A stretch of DNA of 11,375 bases from positions 1 to 11,375 of the forward strand of contig JAHHUD010000052.1 of the NCBI GenBank assembly GCA_020024185.1, read 5' to 3'. Under the pieces are notes generated by a model that was not told the DNA's origin, made no database searches, and saw only the letters and a list, made by a program, of their open reading frames with translations. How positions within the stretch are numbered: the first letter of the stretch is position 1; every line of letters begins with the position of its first letter. This document shows, piece by piece, positions 1-7,528 of this stretch. Source of the DNA: Oscillospiraceae bacterium. Lineage in GTDB: Bacteria > Bacillota > Clostridia > Oscillospirales > Ruminococcaceae. Made by a program: the position numbers and the translations under genes.

Positions 1-9
1 TTAAAATAC

Positions 10-41
10 AGAGAGATAGTTTTATACTATCTCTCTTTTTA
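10..41 (+). terminator. Intrinsic terminator of an upstream + strand gene
   Basis: An 11-bp perfect stem (10-20 pairing with 26-36, sequence AGAGAGATAGT) has a 5-nt loop and is followed directly by a T-rich run (36-48) on the + strand. This is the classic form of a rho-independent terminator. It most likely ends a gene lying left of the window. The stem has few G:C pairs, but the T tract is strong. The minus-strand side has a poorer T run, so + polarity is preferred. Confidence 0.75.
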
Positions 42-156
42 TTTTTGCTATATTCTTTTTTATTGTATTTATAATGTCTATTTTTATATATTTTTATATT
101 CTATTATTTGTAAAAATTAAACTTTATTTTTAGGTCATATAAGTAAGCATAAAATT

Positions 157-257
157 TTGACAAGAAAACTTTGCAAAAAGCATTGACAAGTAAACTTGTC
201 AATGATACAATGATGACAATAAAACTTGGCATAAATATTGACAAATATAGCTGTCAG
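157..257. promoter_or_regulatory. Cluster of four 20-bp inverted-repeat operators
   Basis: Four copies of the same dyad lie in tandem. Copy 2 (183-202) is perfect: TTGACAAG, spacer TAAA, CTTGTCAA. Copy 1 (157-176) reads TTGACAAG-AAAA-CTTTGCAA. Copy 3 (213-232) reads ATGACAAT-AAAA-CTTGGCAT. Copy 4 (238-257) reads TTGACAAA-TATA-GCTGTCAG. Start-to-start distances are 26, 30 and 25 bp. Every copy keeps an 8-4-8 layout with an A/T-only spacer, which is typical of a dimeric helix-turn-helix protein. The array covers the promoter and likely start point of the following operon. The small XRE protein encoded at 594-800 is the obvious candidate binder (inference). Confidence 0.8.
183..211 (+). promoter_or_regulatory. 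Sigma-A promoter of the DUF6442/XRE operon
   Basis: A consensus -35 TTGACA (183-188) is followed by a 17-bp spacer and a -10 TACAAT (206-211). A TGA triplet just before the -10 makes it an extended -10. The predicted start is near 218, giving a leader of about 60 nt to the ATG at 281. The -35 forms the left half of operator copy 2, and the start point falls inside copy 3, so binding at either site should block transcription. Copy 4 also begins with TTGACA. Its 17-bp-spaced TATAAA would start transcription inside or after the ribosome binding site, so it is a poorer choice. Confidence 0.75.
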
Positions 258-280
258 TATTATAAATGGAGGTACTAATT

Positions 281-583
281 ATGAATAAAGAAGAAATTTT
301 GAAAAAAGCAAGACAAGAAAATGTTAACGGCGATGAACGAGAAAAAGAACTTCTAATAAAAAGAGATGCTTTCTCTCTTTGGGGGCTTACTGTTTTAGGT
401 ATTATTATTATGATAATTAAACTAATGCGTGCCCAACCTATAAGTGATATACTGTCAATTCTGTTTTGTACATCAGGTCTAGGCTTTACTTATCAAGGAT
501 ATAAAGCAAAAAACAAATGGATTACAGCAAGTGGTATTGTGTTTTTAATTGCTTGTATTTACTTCTTTTACAAATTTTTATAG
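281..583 (+). CDS. Small three-helix membrane protein, DUF6442-like
   Basis: This is a 100-residue protein of unknown function. The N-terminus (MNKEEILKKARQEN, then a charged DEREKE stretch at 18-23) resembles the DUF6442 family, small membrane proteins common in Bacillota; this is recognition from memory, not a search. Three hydrophobic segments follow at roughly 31-49, 55-73 and 80-98, so the charged N-terminus is probably cytoplasmic. The ATG at 281 is chosen because GGAGGT (268-273) lies 7 nt upstream; an in-frame ATG at 266 would overlap that site. The gene ends 10 nt before an XRE regulator and shares its operator-covered promoter. A small membrane protein paired with a short XRE protein suggests a regulated two-gene unit, but no substrate or target can be read from the sequence. 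Confidence 0.85.
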   Translation: MNKEEILKKARQENVNGDEREKELLIKRDAFSLWGLTVLGIIIMIIKLMRAQPISDILSILFCTSGLGFTYQGYKAKNKWITASGIVFLIACIYFFYKFL

Positions 584-593
584 GGGTGTTTTA

Positions 594-800
594 ATGGACG
601 ATAAACTTATTTTAAAAAACAATCTAAAGCAGATACGCTCAGAAAAAAACATTTCTCAAGCTCAATTGGCAGAAATGGTTGGTGTTTCCAGAAACACTAT
701 CAGTTCTATTGAAACAGGGCAGTTTAACCCTACTGCTAAATTAGCTTTAATTTTATGTGTTGCACTAGATAAAAAATTTGAAGATTTATTCTATTTTTAA
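594..800 (+). CDS. XRE-family helix-turn-helix regulator, YozG-like
   Basis: This 68-residue DNA-binding protein consists almost only of a Cro/C1-type HTH domain. Helix 2 is SQAQLAEMVG (21-30) and the recognition helix begins at SRNTISSIETGQ (32-43), followed by the FNPTAKLALILCVALD segment typical of short XRE regulators. No sensor or oligomerisation domain is present, so ligand sensing would need a partner. The start at 594 follows AGGGG (582-586); a longer in-frame reading from 549 lies inside the preceding gene and lacks a suitable site. It is co-transcribed with the membrane protein 10 nt upstream. It probably represses its own operon through the four inverted repeats at 157-257 (inference). 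The membrane protein may modulate it, but nothing in the sequence proves that. Confidence 0.92.
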   Translation: MDDKLILKNNLKQIRSEKNISQAQLAEMVGVSRNTISSIETGQFNPTAKLALILCVALDKKFEDLFYF

Positions 801-861
801 TTATCTGTCTTAAACATTTTAATTATAAAATATTTATATTGTTTTCTTTTACTATATTTTA

Positions 862-870
862 TGTTATACT
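862..870 (+). promoter_or_regulatory. Possible extended -10 promoter for the 52-residue protein gene
   Basis: TGTTATACT at 862-870 matches an extended -10 (TGN plus TATACT) and lies 34 nt before the ATG at 904. There is no clear -35: the hexamer at 17-bp spacing is TTTTCT. No terminator is evident between the XRE stop (800) and this site, so read-through from the upstream operon is also possible. Confidence 0.45.
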
Positions 871-903
871 GTTTACAATAAAATATCGTAAGGAGTTATT
901 AAT

Positions 904-1062
904 ATGAAAGGTCTTAAGTATCAAATACTGGGTTTACTATTTATTTTAATAGGCGGTGTATTTTTAATTGACACAAACAGTAATTTAGGCGGTATTGGAG
1001 AAGTGGCTTTATTTATTACCGGAATTTATTATGGTTATAAAGGATTAAATATAGAAGAATAG
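904..1062 (+). CDS. 52-residue two-helix membrane protein, unknown function
   Basis: The protein starts MKGLKYQILGLLFILIGG and ends GYKGLNIEE. It has two hydrophobic segments, about residues 6-22 and 31-46, joined by a polar DTNSNLGG turn, so it should be a membrane hairpin. The start is supported by AGGAG at 891-895, 8 nt before the ATG. The TAG stop lies about 50 nt before the shared terminator at 1115-1147. I do not recognise a family. The C-terminal YYGYKGLN loosely recalls the YQGYKAKNK stretch after the second helix of the DUF6442-like protein upstream. It may therefore be a distant or shortened relative, but the match is too short to rely on. Confidence 0.7.
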   Translation: MKGLKYQILGLLFILIGGVFLIDTNSNLGGIGEVALFITGIYYGYKGLNIEE

Positions 1063-1114
1063 TAAATTTTATATGTATTTTTATATAAAATCAAATTTTT
1101 AAAATTTAATAATA

Positions 1115-1147
1115 AAAAGGCTCTGAAATTCAGAGCCTTTTGTTTTT
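1115..1147. terminator. Bidirectional terminator between the accessory block and the pyr operon
   Basis: An 11-bp stem (1115-1125, AAAAGGCTCTG, pairing with 1131-1141, CAGAGCCTTTT) encloses the 5-nt loop AAATT. On the + strand it is followed by TGTTTTTTATT; on the - strand the stem runs into TTTTTATTATT. Both flanking genes converge on it (a stop at 1062 on + and the pyrE stop at 1150 on -). It therefore serves as the end of both transcription units. Confidence 0.9.
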
Positions 1148-1149
1148 TA

Positions 1150-1782
1150 TTAAGCATCTTTCCAAGATGGGTCAGATGGATTTTGACGGAATGTGATAAT
1201 TTTTTTAATATCGCTTGATTCAATATAACCATTTTCTGCTGCAACTTCAACAAGAGCGTCAAGGTTTGAGAGAGAAATATTTTTTACATTGTTTTCGCTT
1301 AAACGGTCAAGACCTTTTTGCATACCGTATGTGAAGATAGAAACAACGCCCAAAACTTCACAACCTGCATCTCTAAGCACTTTTACAACATCAACACAGC
1401 TGCCTGCTGTTGAGATAAGGTCTTCCACAACAACAACTTTTTGCCCTTTTTCTGCTTTACCTTCAATTTGGTTTGTTCTGCCGTGGTCTTTTGCACTGCC
1501 ACGAACATAACCCATTGGCAAGCCCATAATATCAGCAACAATTGCAGCGTGTGCAATACCTGCTGTTGAAGTGCCAAAAACAGCTTCACATTCTGGGTAG
1601 TTTGTTTTAATAAGCTCTGCCAAACCATTTTCTATATCTGTTCTAACTTCTGGGTAAGAAAGTGTAAGACGGTTATCGCAGTAAATTGGACTTTTGATAC
1701 CTGATGCCCATGTAAATGGGTCGTTTGGTTTAAGGAATACTGCACCGATTGACAAAAGATGTTTTGCAATTTTCTTTTCCAT
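1150..1782 (-). CDS. pyrE: Orotate phosphoribosyltransferase
   Basis: PyrE joins orotate to PRPP to give orotidine 5'-monophosphate and pyrophosphate, the fifth step of UMP synthesis, in the cytoplasm. At 210 residues it has the family's usual size. The PRPP-binding signature [13 protein letters not shown] lies at 116-128. The N-terminal orotate-side segment [19 protein letters not shown] lies at 16-34, and the flexible catalytic loop [17 protein letters not shown] at 92-108 carries the expected K-D-H-G. The start is supported by AGGAGAT a short distance upstream. It is the last gene of the pyr operon, 60 nt after pyrF, and ends 9 nt from the shared terminator. The enzyme normally works as a dimer whose loops complete each other's active sites (family knowledge). 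Confidence 0.97.
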   Translation of the reverse strand: MEKKIAKHLLSIGAVFLKPNDPFTWASGIKSPIYCDNRLTLSYPEVRTDIENGLAELIKTNYPECEAVFGTSTAGIAHAAIVADIMGLPMGYVRGSAKDHGRTNQIEGKAEKGQKVVVVEDLISTAGSCVDVVKVLRDAGCEVLGVVSIFTYGMQKGLDRLSENNVKNISLSNLDALVEVAAENGYIESSDIKKIITFRQNPSDPSWKDA

Positions 1783-1842
1783 AGTAATATATCTCCTGAA
1801 TTTTATAAATTTTTCTTGTTTTACGGCATTATAAATTATGTA

Positions 1843-2541
1843 TTATTCAGCAAATTCTGCCATACAACGACGATATGCTGCAACTGGGTCTTGTGCCTGT
1901 GTTATTGGACGTCCAACAACAATATAATCTGTGCCGATTTCTTTTGCTTTTGCAGGTGTTGTAACACGCACTTGGTCACCGATATCACCATCTGCAAAAC
2001 GCACACCCGGTGTAACTGTCAAGAAATCTTTGCCAACAGCCTCTTTAACCATACCTGCTTCAAGTGGAGAACAAACGATACCGTCAAGACCTGCTGCTTT
2101 TGTATTTTTTGCATAGTGAACAATTGTATCGTTTATTGAAGAATTTATAAGCAATTCTTTTTGCATTCTTTCTTCACTTGTAGAAGTAAGCTGTGTAACT
2201 GCAATAACAAGTGGTCTTGTGCCATCTTCACGCACAACCCCTTCCATAGCAGCTTTCATCATATCAATTGTGCCTGCTGCGTGTACATTTACAATGTCAG
2301 CACCAAGACCTGAAAGGCTTCTCATACCGCCTTTAACTGTGTTTGGAATGTCATGAAGTTTAAGGTCAAGAAAAACTTTGTGACCTCTTTCTTTAACTGC
2401 TTTAACAATTGATGGCCCTTCTGCATAGAAAAGTTCCATACCGATTTTTACAAAAGGCTTTTCTTGTGTAAATTTATCAAGAAAACTGAGTGCTGTTGCA
2501 CCGTCTTTAAAGTCCAATGCGATAATTACATCTCTGTTCAT
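1843..2541 (-). CDS. pyrF: Orotidine 5'-phosphate decarboxylase
   Basis: PyrF decarboxylates OMP to UMP, the last step of de novo pyrimidine synthesis. The 232-residue chain fits the Bacillus-type group I enzymes. Catalytic residues are visible: D10 and K12 in IALDFK, and the signature [12 protein letters not shown] at 57-68 gives D59, K61 and D64, the Asp-Lys-Asp network. The phosphate-binding end of the barrel is seen as VTPGVR (176-181) and VGRPIT (209-214). AAAGGAG at 2550-2556 lies 8 nt before the start. The gene sits between pyrD (20-nt gap) and pyrE (60-nt gap), so its product OMP-to-UMP activity is encoded next to the enzyme that makes OMP. Confidence 0.97.
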   Translation of the reverse strand: MNRDVIIALDFKDGATALSFLDKFTQEKPFVKIGMELFYAEGPSIVKAVKERGHKVFLDLKLHDIPNTVKGGMRSLSGLGADIVNVHAAGTIDMMKAAMEGVVREDGTRPLVIAVTQLTSTSEERMQKELLINSSINDTIVHYAKNTKAAGLDGIVCSPLEAGMVKEAVGKDFLTVTPGVRFADGDIGDQVRVTTPAKAKEIGTDYIVVGRPITQAQDPVAAYRRCMAEFAE

Positions 2542-2561
2542 TATAGTTGCTCCTTTGGTTT

Positions 2562-3479
2562 TTATTCTTTAAATGCTTTACCTATAATATCGTTAAGGTC
2601 TTTTATACCGTATTTTTCCATAACTCGTGGTAAATCTTCAATTATTTCTTTGCAAGCATAAGGATTTACAAGGTTTGCTGCACCAACTTGAACTGCTGTT
2701 GCACCGGCATACATCATTTCTATAACATCTTCTGCACTGGATACACCACCCATACCGATAACAGGAATGTTAACAGCTTGTGCCACTTGATATACCATTC
2801 TGAGTGCAACCGGGAAAATTGCAGGGCCGGAAAAACCACCCATTTTATTTGCTATGATTGGTTTGCCTGTACGCAAATTTATTCTCATACCAAGCATTGT
2901 GTTAATCATACTGATACCGTCTGCCCCAGCATCTTCTGCTGCTTTTGCAATAGAAACAATATCTGTTACATTTGGACTAAGTTTTATATAAACCGGTTTT
3001 GTTGTAACTGCTTTAACTGCTCTTGTAACAGCTGCAACATTGTTTGCGTCTGTACCAAAAGCCATACCACCGTTGTGAACATTTGGACAAGAAACATTTA
3101 CTTCAATAAGAGCAACCTGTTCTTCTTTATCAATTTTTTCACAGCAGTGAACATATTCATCAATAGAAAAGCCTGAGATATTTGCAATAACTTTTTTATT
3201 AAAGTATTTTTTCATCTCTGGCAATTCGTGATTGATAACAGCTTCAATACCTGGGTTTTGAAGTCCAACAGAGTTAATCATACCCATTGGAGTTTCTGCA
3301 ATTCTTGGACAAGGGTTGCCAAAACGTGCCTCTTGTGTTGTGCCTTTAAAGGAGAAAGAACCAAGAATATTTATATCATAAAATTCTGAAAATTCTTTGC
3401 CAAAGTTAAATGTGCCGGACGCCGGAATAACCGGATTATCAATTTGCCAGCCGGAAAGTGTTACCTTTGTATTTACCAT
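2562..3479 (-). CDS. pyrD: Dihydroorotate dehydrogenase class 1B, catalytic subunit (PyrDB)
   Basis: This subunit oxidises dihydroorotate to orotate on FMN. With PyrK it forms the NAD+-dependent heterotetramer of class 1B. It has 305 residues, a normal length. The class 1 catalytic base is the cysteine C131 in [11 protein letters not shown] (128-138). The FMN-binding parts of the TIM barrel show as [11 protein letters not shown] (211-221), IGMGGVSS (241-248) and [15 protein letters not shown] (259-273). The ATG overlaps the end of pyrK by 7 bp (ATGGTAA), and AAGGAGG lies about 7 nt upstream inside pyrK. This arrangement suggests translational coupling of the two subunits. The adjacent pyrK rules out a stand-alone class 1A enzyme. 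Confidence 0.97.
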   Translation of the reverse strand: MVNTKVTLSGWQIDNPVIPASGTFNFGKEFSEFYDINILGSFSFKGTTQEARFGNPCPRIAETPMGMINSVGLQNPGIEAVINHELPEMKKYFNKKVIANISGFSIDEYVHCCEKIDKEEQVALIEVNVSCPNVHNGGMAFGTDANNVAAVTRAVKAVTTKPVYIKLSPNVTDIVSIAKAAEDAGADGISMINTMLGMRINLRTGKPIIANKMGGFSGPAIFPVALRMVYQVAQAVNIPVIGMGGVSSAEDVIEMMYAGATAVQVGAANLVNPYACKEIIEDLPRVMEKYGIKDLNDIIGKAFKE

Positions 3480-4210
3480 TTGATTTCCTCCTTGAGCATA
3501 ATTGGGCCTTCTTTACAGATGCGTTTATTGCCTGTAAGTGTCTGACAACTGCAACCCATACAGCCACCAAAACCACAACCCATTCTTTCTTCAAAAGAAA
3601 GCTGACCTGAACATTCTGTTGCCATTGCAACTGCTTTAAGCATTGGCTGTGGGCCACAAGTATAGAAATAGTCATAGCCGGTTAATGTTTTGATAACATC
3701 TGTTACAAATCCTTTTGTGCCATAAGAACCATCGTTTGTTGTGATATAAACAGGACAGCCTAAAGCTTTAAATTCTTCTTCACCAAAAACGTCGTCTTTG
3801 CTTGTAAAACCAAGTATAACAGTTGGTTTTTTGCCTTTTTGAATAAGCTGTTTTGTAAGATTATACATTGGAGGTGTACCAACACCACCACCTATAACCA
3901 GTGGATTATTGCTTTCTTGTTTGATTGTAAATCCGTTGCCAAGACCTGTCAAAATATCAAGCTTTTCGCCAATTTTCATCTGTGACATTTTGTCTGTACC
4001 TGTGCCAACAGCTTTATAAATTATATATATTGCTTTATCGTCCCAATCGGATATTGAGATTGGTCTTCTGAGATATAAGCCGTCAATTTTAATGTTTATA
4101 AATTGCCCCGGTGCAGTGATAAAAGATGTATCACCTTCAAGAGTCATATAATAAACATCTTTGGCAATTTTTTTGTTTTCCGCTATTGTGTAAATATCTC
4201 TTTTATACAT
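3473..4210 (-). CDS. pyrK: Dihydroorotate dehydrogenase electron-transfer subunit
   Basis: PyrK carries FAD and a [2Fe-2S] cluster and passes electrons from PyrD to NAD+. At 245 residues it is the expected size. The FAD-binding motif LRRPISIS lies at 47-54. The nucleotide-binding glycine loop LVIGGGVGTPPM lies at 104-115. The cluster ligands follow the family spacing: C202, C207, C210 and C222, within MGCGFGGCMGCSC and RIC. The start at 4210 (MYKRDIY) is preferred over an in-frame ATG at 4240 because AAAGGAG lies about 9 nt before it. The gene overlaps pyrD by 7 bp. It is separated from carB by 120 nt holding a hairpin, the longest gap inside the operon. Confidence 0.96.
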   Translation of the reverse strand: MYKRDIYTIAENKKIAKDVYYMTLEGDTSFITAPGQFINIKIDGLYLRRPISISDWDDKAIYIIYKAVGTGTDKMSQMKIGEKLDILTGLGNGFTIKQESNNPLVIGGGVGTPPMYNLTKQLIQKGKKPTVILGFTSKDDVFGEEEFKALGCPVYITTNDGSYGTKGFVTDVIKTLTGYDYFYTCGPQPMLKAVAMATECSGQLSFEERMGCGFGGCMGCSCQTLTGNKRICKEGPIMLKEEIKW

Positions 4211-4283
4211 TGGAAAACTCTCCTTTCTCAGTATATACAAACCGATTTAAACTCGTTATTTTTTCATCAAATATTTTTCATAA

Positions 4284-4311
4284 ATAGGGACATAAATTTA
4301 TATGTCCCTAT
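4284..4311 (-). other. Stem-loop inside the operon, between carB and pyrK
   Basis: On the - strand an 11-bp perfect stem (4311-4301, ATAGGGACATA, pairing with 4294-4284, TATGTCCCTAT) closes a 6-nt loop. The bases after the stem (TTATGAAAAATATTTG) are only weakly T-rich, so termination would be partial at best. It could be a partial terminator that lowers expression of pyrK onward, or an RNA processing or stability element. The following 70 nt hold no second convincing promoter. Confidence 0.6.
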
Positions 4312-4330
4312 CGATGATAATTTGTATTAT

Positions 4331-7300
4331 TTATTGTTCATCAATTGTAGAAACAGGCAATGTCATATCTTCCAAAACATTAAGCAAAGCGTTAACTGTG
4401 GAAAGGCTTGAGAACAATGCAACATTGTTTTCTACTGCATAACGGCGAATAAGGAATCCGTCATGTTTTGTGTCAGGAGCACCAACATCTTGTGTGTTGA
4501 TAACGTATGTTACATAACCTTTTGTAAGGCTGTCGATAATATCGTTATCACCTTCAGAAATTTTCTGTTTAACTCTTGTTTTTATACCGTTTCTCTTTAA
4601 GAATGCCGCTGTACCTGTTGTTGCTTCGATGTTGAAACCAAGGTTGTAGAAACGTTTTACAAGTGGCAATGCTCTTTGTTTATCTTTATCTGCAAGTGTT
4701 ACAAATACTGTGCCGTAGTTCTGAACTTTAATGCCAGATGCCTGCAAAGCTTTGTACAATGCACGGTTAAGCTCTTTATCATAACCGATTGCTTCCCCAG
4801 TAGATTTCATTTCTGGTGAAAGGTATGCGTCCAAACCTCTGATTTTTGAGAATGAGAATGTTGGAGCTTTTACATAGAAGCGTTTGCTTTCTTCCTGAAC
4901 ATAAGTGCCGTAACCCAATTCTTTAAGAGATTTGCCAAGCATTACTTTTGTTGCAATATTTGCCATTGGCACACCTGTTGATTTTGAAAGGAATGGAACT
5001 GTTCTTGAAGAACGTGGGTTAACTTCAATTACATATACATTGTCAAATTCGTCAACGATAAACTGAATGTTAAACAAACCTTTGATACCGATACCAAGAC
5101 CAAGTTTGATTGTGTAATCTCTGATTGTATTTTTAACAGCGTTTGAAACTGTGTATGCTGGGTAAACAGAGATACTGTCACCAGAGTGAACACCTGTTTC
5201 TTCGATATGTTCCATAATGCCTGGGATAAATACATCTGTACCGTCACAGATTGCATCTGTTTCAAGTTCTTTACCAACTATATATTTATCAACCAAAACC
5301 GGTTGGTCTTCGTCAACCAAAACAGCTGTTTGGAGATATTTTTTCAAATCGTCATCACTTTGTACAATCTGCATTGCACGACCACCAAGTACGTATGAAG
5401 GACGAACAAGAACAGGATAACCAATTCTATTTGCAACTTTGATACCGTCCGGAATGTTTGTAACAGCCTGTCCTTCTGGTTCAGGAATACCAAGTGTGTG
5501 CATAATTTTTTCAAAGCTGTCACGGTTTTCTGCTCTTTCGATAGCTTCAACATCTGTACCAACAATGTTTACACCAAGTTCTTTAAGGTCGTTTGCAAGG
5601 TTGATAGCTGTTTGACCACCAAGAGATACAACAACACCTTCTGGTTGTTCCAAAGCGATAACATTCATAACGTCTTCAACTGTGAGTGGTTCAAAGTAAA
5701 GTTTATCTGCTGTTGTATAGTCTGTTGAAACTGTTTCAGGGTTATTGTTGATAATAATAGCTTCATAACCACTTTCTTTGATTGCCCATACAGCGTGAAC
5801 TGTTGAATAGTCAAACTCTACACCTTGACCAATTCTTATTGGGCCGGAACCAAGAACAAGGATTTTCTTTTTGTCTGTGATAATACTTTCATTTTCGCCA
5901 TGGTAGCAAGAGTAGAAGTATGGCACATAATCCTGTTGATGTTCAACATTATCAACAATACGGTAAATTGGCAATATACCGTTTTCTTTTCTGAATGTAA
6001 AGAGCTCTGTTTTCTTCATGCCCCATGTGCGTGCGATATAGCTGTCTGAGAAGCCCATATCTTTTGCTGTTCTGAGAACTTCAACATCTTTTACATTTTC
6101 GCTGATAACTGTTTCATATTCAACAATTTCTCTTATCATCTGCACAAAAGGTTTAACAATTTTTGTTGCATCGCAGATTTCTTGATTTGTAGCACCTTTA
6201 CGGATAGCTTCACAAAGAGCAAAAAGTCTTTCATCTGTTGGTGTTGCAATTTCTTCAATCAAAGCTTCTTTTGTCCAGTCTTTGAATTTTTTCATTTCAA
6301 AGTGGTCAACACCGATTTCAAGTCCACGAACAGCTTTAAGCATAATTTCGCCGATAGACTGACCAAGACTCATAACTTCACCTGTTGCTTTCATCTGTGT
6401 GGAAAGCTTTTTAGATGCAGATGTAAATTTATCAAATGGGAAACGAGCCACTTTTGCAACTTTATAATCTATTGCAGGTTCAACTGATGCTGGTATACCA
6501 CTGATAGAGATTTCATCAAGTGTAAGACCAACTGCAATTTTTGCTGTTACACGAGCAATTGGATATGCTGTTGCTTTTGATGCAAGAGCAGATGAACGGC
6601 TAACACGTGGGTTAATTTCGATAAGGTAGTATTCCATTGTGTCTGGTTTGAGAGCAAACTGAACATTGCAACCACCTTCAATTTTAAGATATTTAAGAAT
6701 TTTAAGAGCAGAGTTTTTGAGAAGTGCAACCTGTTCTTTTTTAAGTGTCTGACAAGGTGCAAAAACAATACTGTCACCTGTGTGAACACCAACTGGGTCA
6801 AAGTTTTCCATGTCACAGATAGCAATTGCTTTATCTGTTTTATCACGCATAACTTCAAATTCAATTTCTTGATAACCTTTTACACTTTTTTCAACCAAAA
6901 CTTGATTTACTGGAGAAAGGCTGATTGCGTGTTTGATAATTTCACGGCATTCTTCTTCATTGTCAGCAAAACCGCCGCCTGTACCACCAAGTGTAAATGC
7001 AGGACGAAGAACAACTGGATAACCAATTCTTTCTGCTGCTTTAAGACCTTCTTCAACATCTGTAACAATTTCAGAAGCGATGATAGGTTCACCGATTTCT
7101 TCACACATATTTTTAAATAATTCTCTGTCTTCAGCTTTTTTAATAGATTCAATGCTTGTACCGAGAACTTCAACTTTACATTCTTCAAGAATACCTTTTT
7201 CAGCAAGCTGAACACAAAGGTTCAAACCTGTCTGACCACCAAGACCTGGAACAATTGCGTCTGGTCTTTCAAAACGGATAATTCTTGCAACATATTCAAG

Positions 7301-7510
7301 TGTAAGTGGTTCCATATACACTTTGTCAGCCATTTTTGTGTCTGTCATAATTGTTGCTGGGTTAGAGTTGATAAGAACAACTTCATAACCTTCTTCTTTT
7401 AAAGCAAGGCATGCCTGTGTGCCTGCGTAGTCAAACTCTGCTGCTTGACCTATAACAATAGGGCCTGAGCCTATAACCAATATTTTTTTAATGTCTGTTC
7501 TTTTTGGCAT
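4331..7510 (-). CDS. carB: Carbamoyl-phosphate synthase large subunit
   Basis: CarB makes carbamoyl phosphate from bicarbonate, two ATP and ammonia; normally CarA supplies the ammonia from glutamine. The 1059-residue chain is full length and shows the duplicated architecture. The first half has VIGSGPIVIGQ (12-22), ATP-grasp loop GYPVVLRPAFTLGGTGGG (163-180) and EINPRVSRSS (298-307). The second half repeats these as VLGSGPIRIGQ (552-562), GYPVLVRPSYVLGGRAM (697-713) and EVNPRSSRTV (829-838). The C-terminal MGS-like allosteric domain starts near 932 (VFVTLADKDK, later ATTGTAAFL). AAGGAG precedes the start by about 9 nt. The gap to pyrC is only 18 nt. In Bacillus the small-subunit gene lies at exactly this junction, but here it is missing. 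The linker at 516-530 (YRIVDNVEHQQDYVP) lacks the usual VDTCAAEFE-like stretch. Confidence 0.97.
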   Translation of the reverse strand: MPKRTDIKKILVIGSGPIVIGQAAEFDYAGTQACLALKEEGYEVVLINSNPATIMTDTKMADKVYMEPLTLEYVARIIRFERPDAIVPGLGGQTGLNLCVQLAEKGILEECKVEVLGTSIESIKKAEDRELFKNMCEEIGEPIIASEIVTDVEEGLKAAERIGYPVVLRPAFTLGGTGGGFADNEEECREIIKHAISLSPVNQVLVEKSVKGYQEIEFEVMRDKTDKAIAICDMENFDPVGVHTGDSIVFAPCQTLKKEQVALLKNSALKILKYLKIEGGCNVQFALKPDTMEYYLIEINPRVSRSSALASKATAYPIARVTAKIAVGLTLDEISISGIPASVEPAIDYKVAKVARFPFDKFTSASKKLSTQMKATGEVMSLGQSIGEIMLKAVRGLEIGVDHFEMKKFKDWTKEALIEEIATPTDERLFALCEAIRKGATNQEICDATKIVKPFVQMIREIVEYETVISENVKDVEVLRTAKDMGFSDSYIARTWGMKKTELFTFRKENGILPIYRIVDNVEHQQDYVPYFYSCYHGENESIITDKKKILVLGSGPIRIGQGVEFDYSTVHAVWAIKESGYEAIIINNNPETVSTDYTTADKLYFEPLTVEDVMNVIALEQPEGVVVSLGGQTAINLANDLKELGVNIVGTDVEAIERAENRDSFEKIMHTLGIPEPEGQAVTNIPDGIKVANRIGYPVLVRPSYVLGGRAMQIVQSDDDLKKYLQTAVLVDEDQPVLVDKYIVGKELETDAICDGTDVFIPGIMEHIEETGVHSGDSISVYPAYTVSNAVKNTIRDYTIKLGLGIGIKGLFNIQFIVDEFDNVYVIEVNPRSSRTVPFLSKSTGVPMANIATKVMLGKSLKELGYGTYVQEESKRFYVKAPTFSFSKIRGLDAYLSPEMKSTGEAIGYDKELNRALYKALQASGIKVQNYGTVFVTLADKDKQRALPLVKRFYNLGFNIEATTGTAAFLKRNGIKTRVKQKISEGDNDIIDSLTKGYVTYVINTQDVGAPDTKHDGFLIRRYAVENNVALFSSLSTVNALLNVLEDMTLPVSTIDEQ

Positions 7511-7528
7511 TTTCTTTATCTCCTTACT

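Noticed and set aside
37..156. Possible small gene or repeat array in the A+T-rich left end
   Set aside because: No open frame with a ribosome binding site and no ordered repeats occur before the operator cluster; it is low-complexity A+T sequence.
549..593. Longer start for the XRE protein
   Set aside because: It lies inside the preceding gene, and the AGGGG site at 582-586 fits the ATG at 594.
1759..2139. 126-codon open frame on the + strand
   Set aside because: It lies antisense to pyrF and the pyrE start. Its Cys- and Asn-rich composition is typical of a shadow frame.
2688..3176. 162-codon open frame on the + strand
   Set aside because: It runs antisense to pyrD. The product is rich in Cys, Asn and Phe with no domain pattern, and it lacks a ribosome binding site.
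4211..4240. Longer pyrK start adding ten residues
   Set aside because: The AAAGGAG site sits inside this stretch and fits the ATG at 4210, where PyrK homologues also begin.
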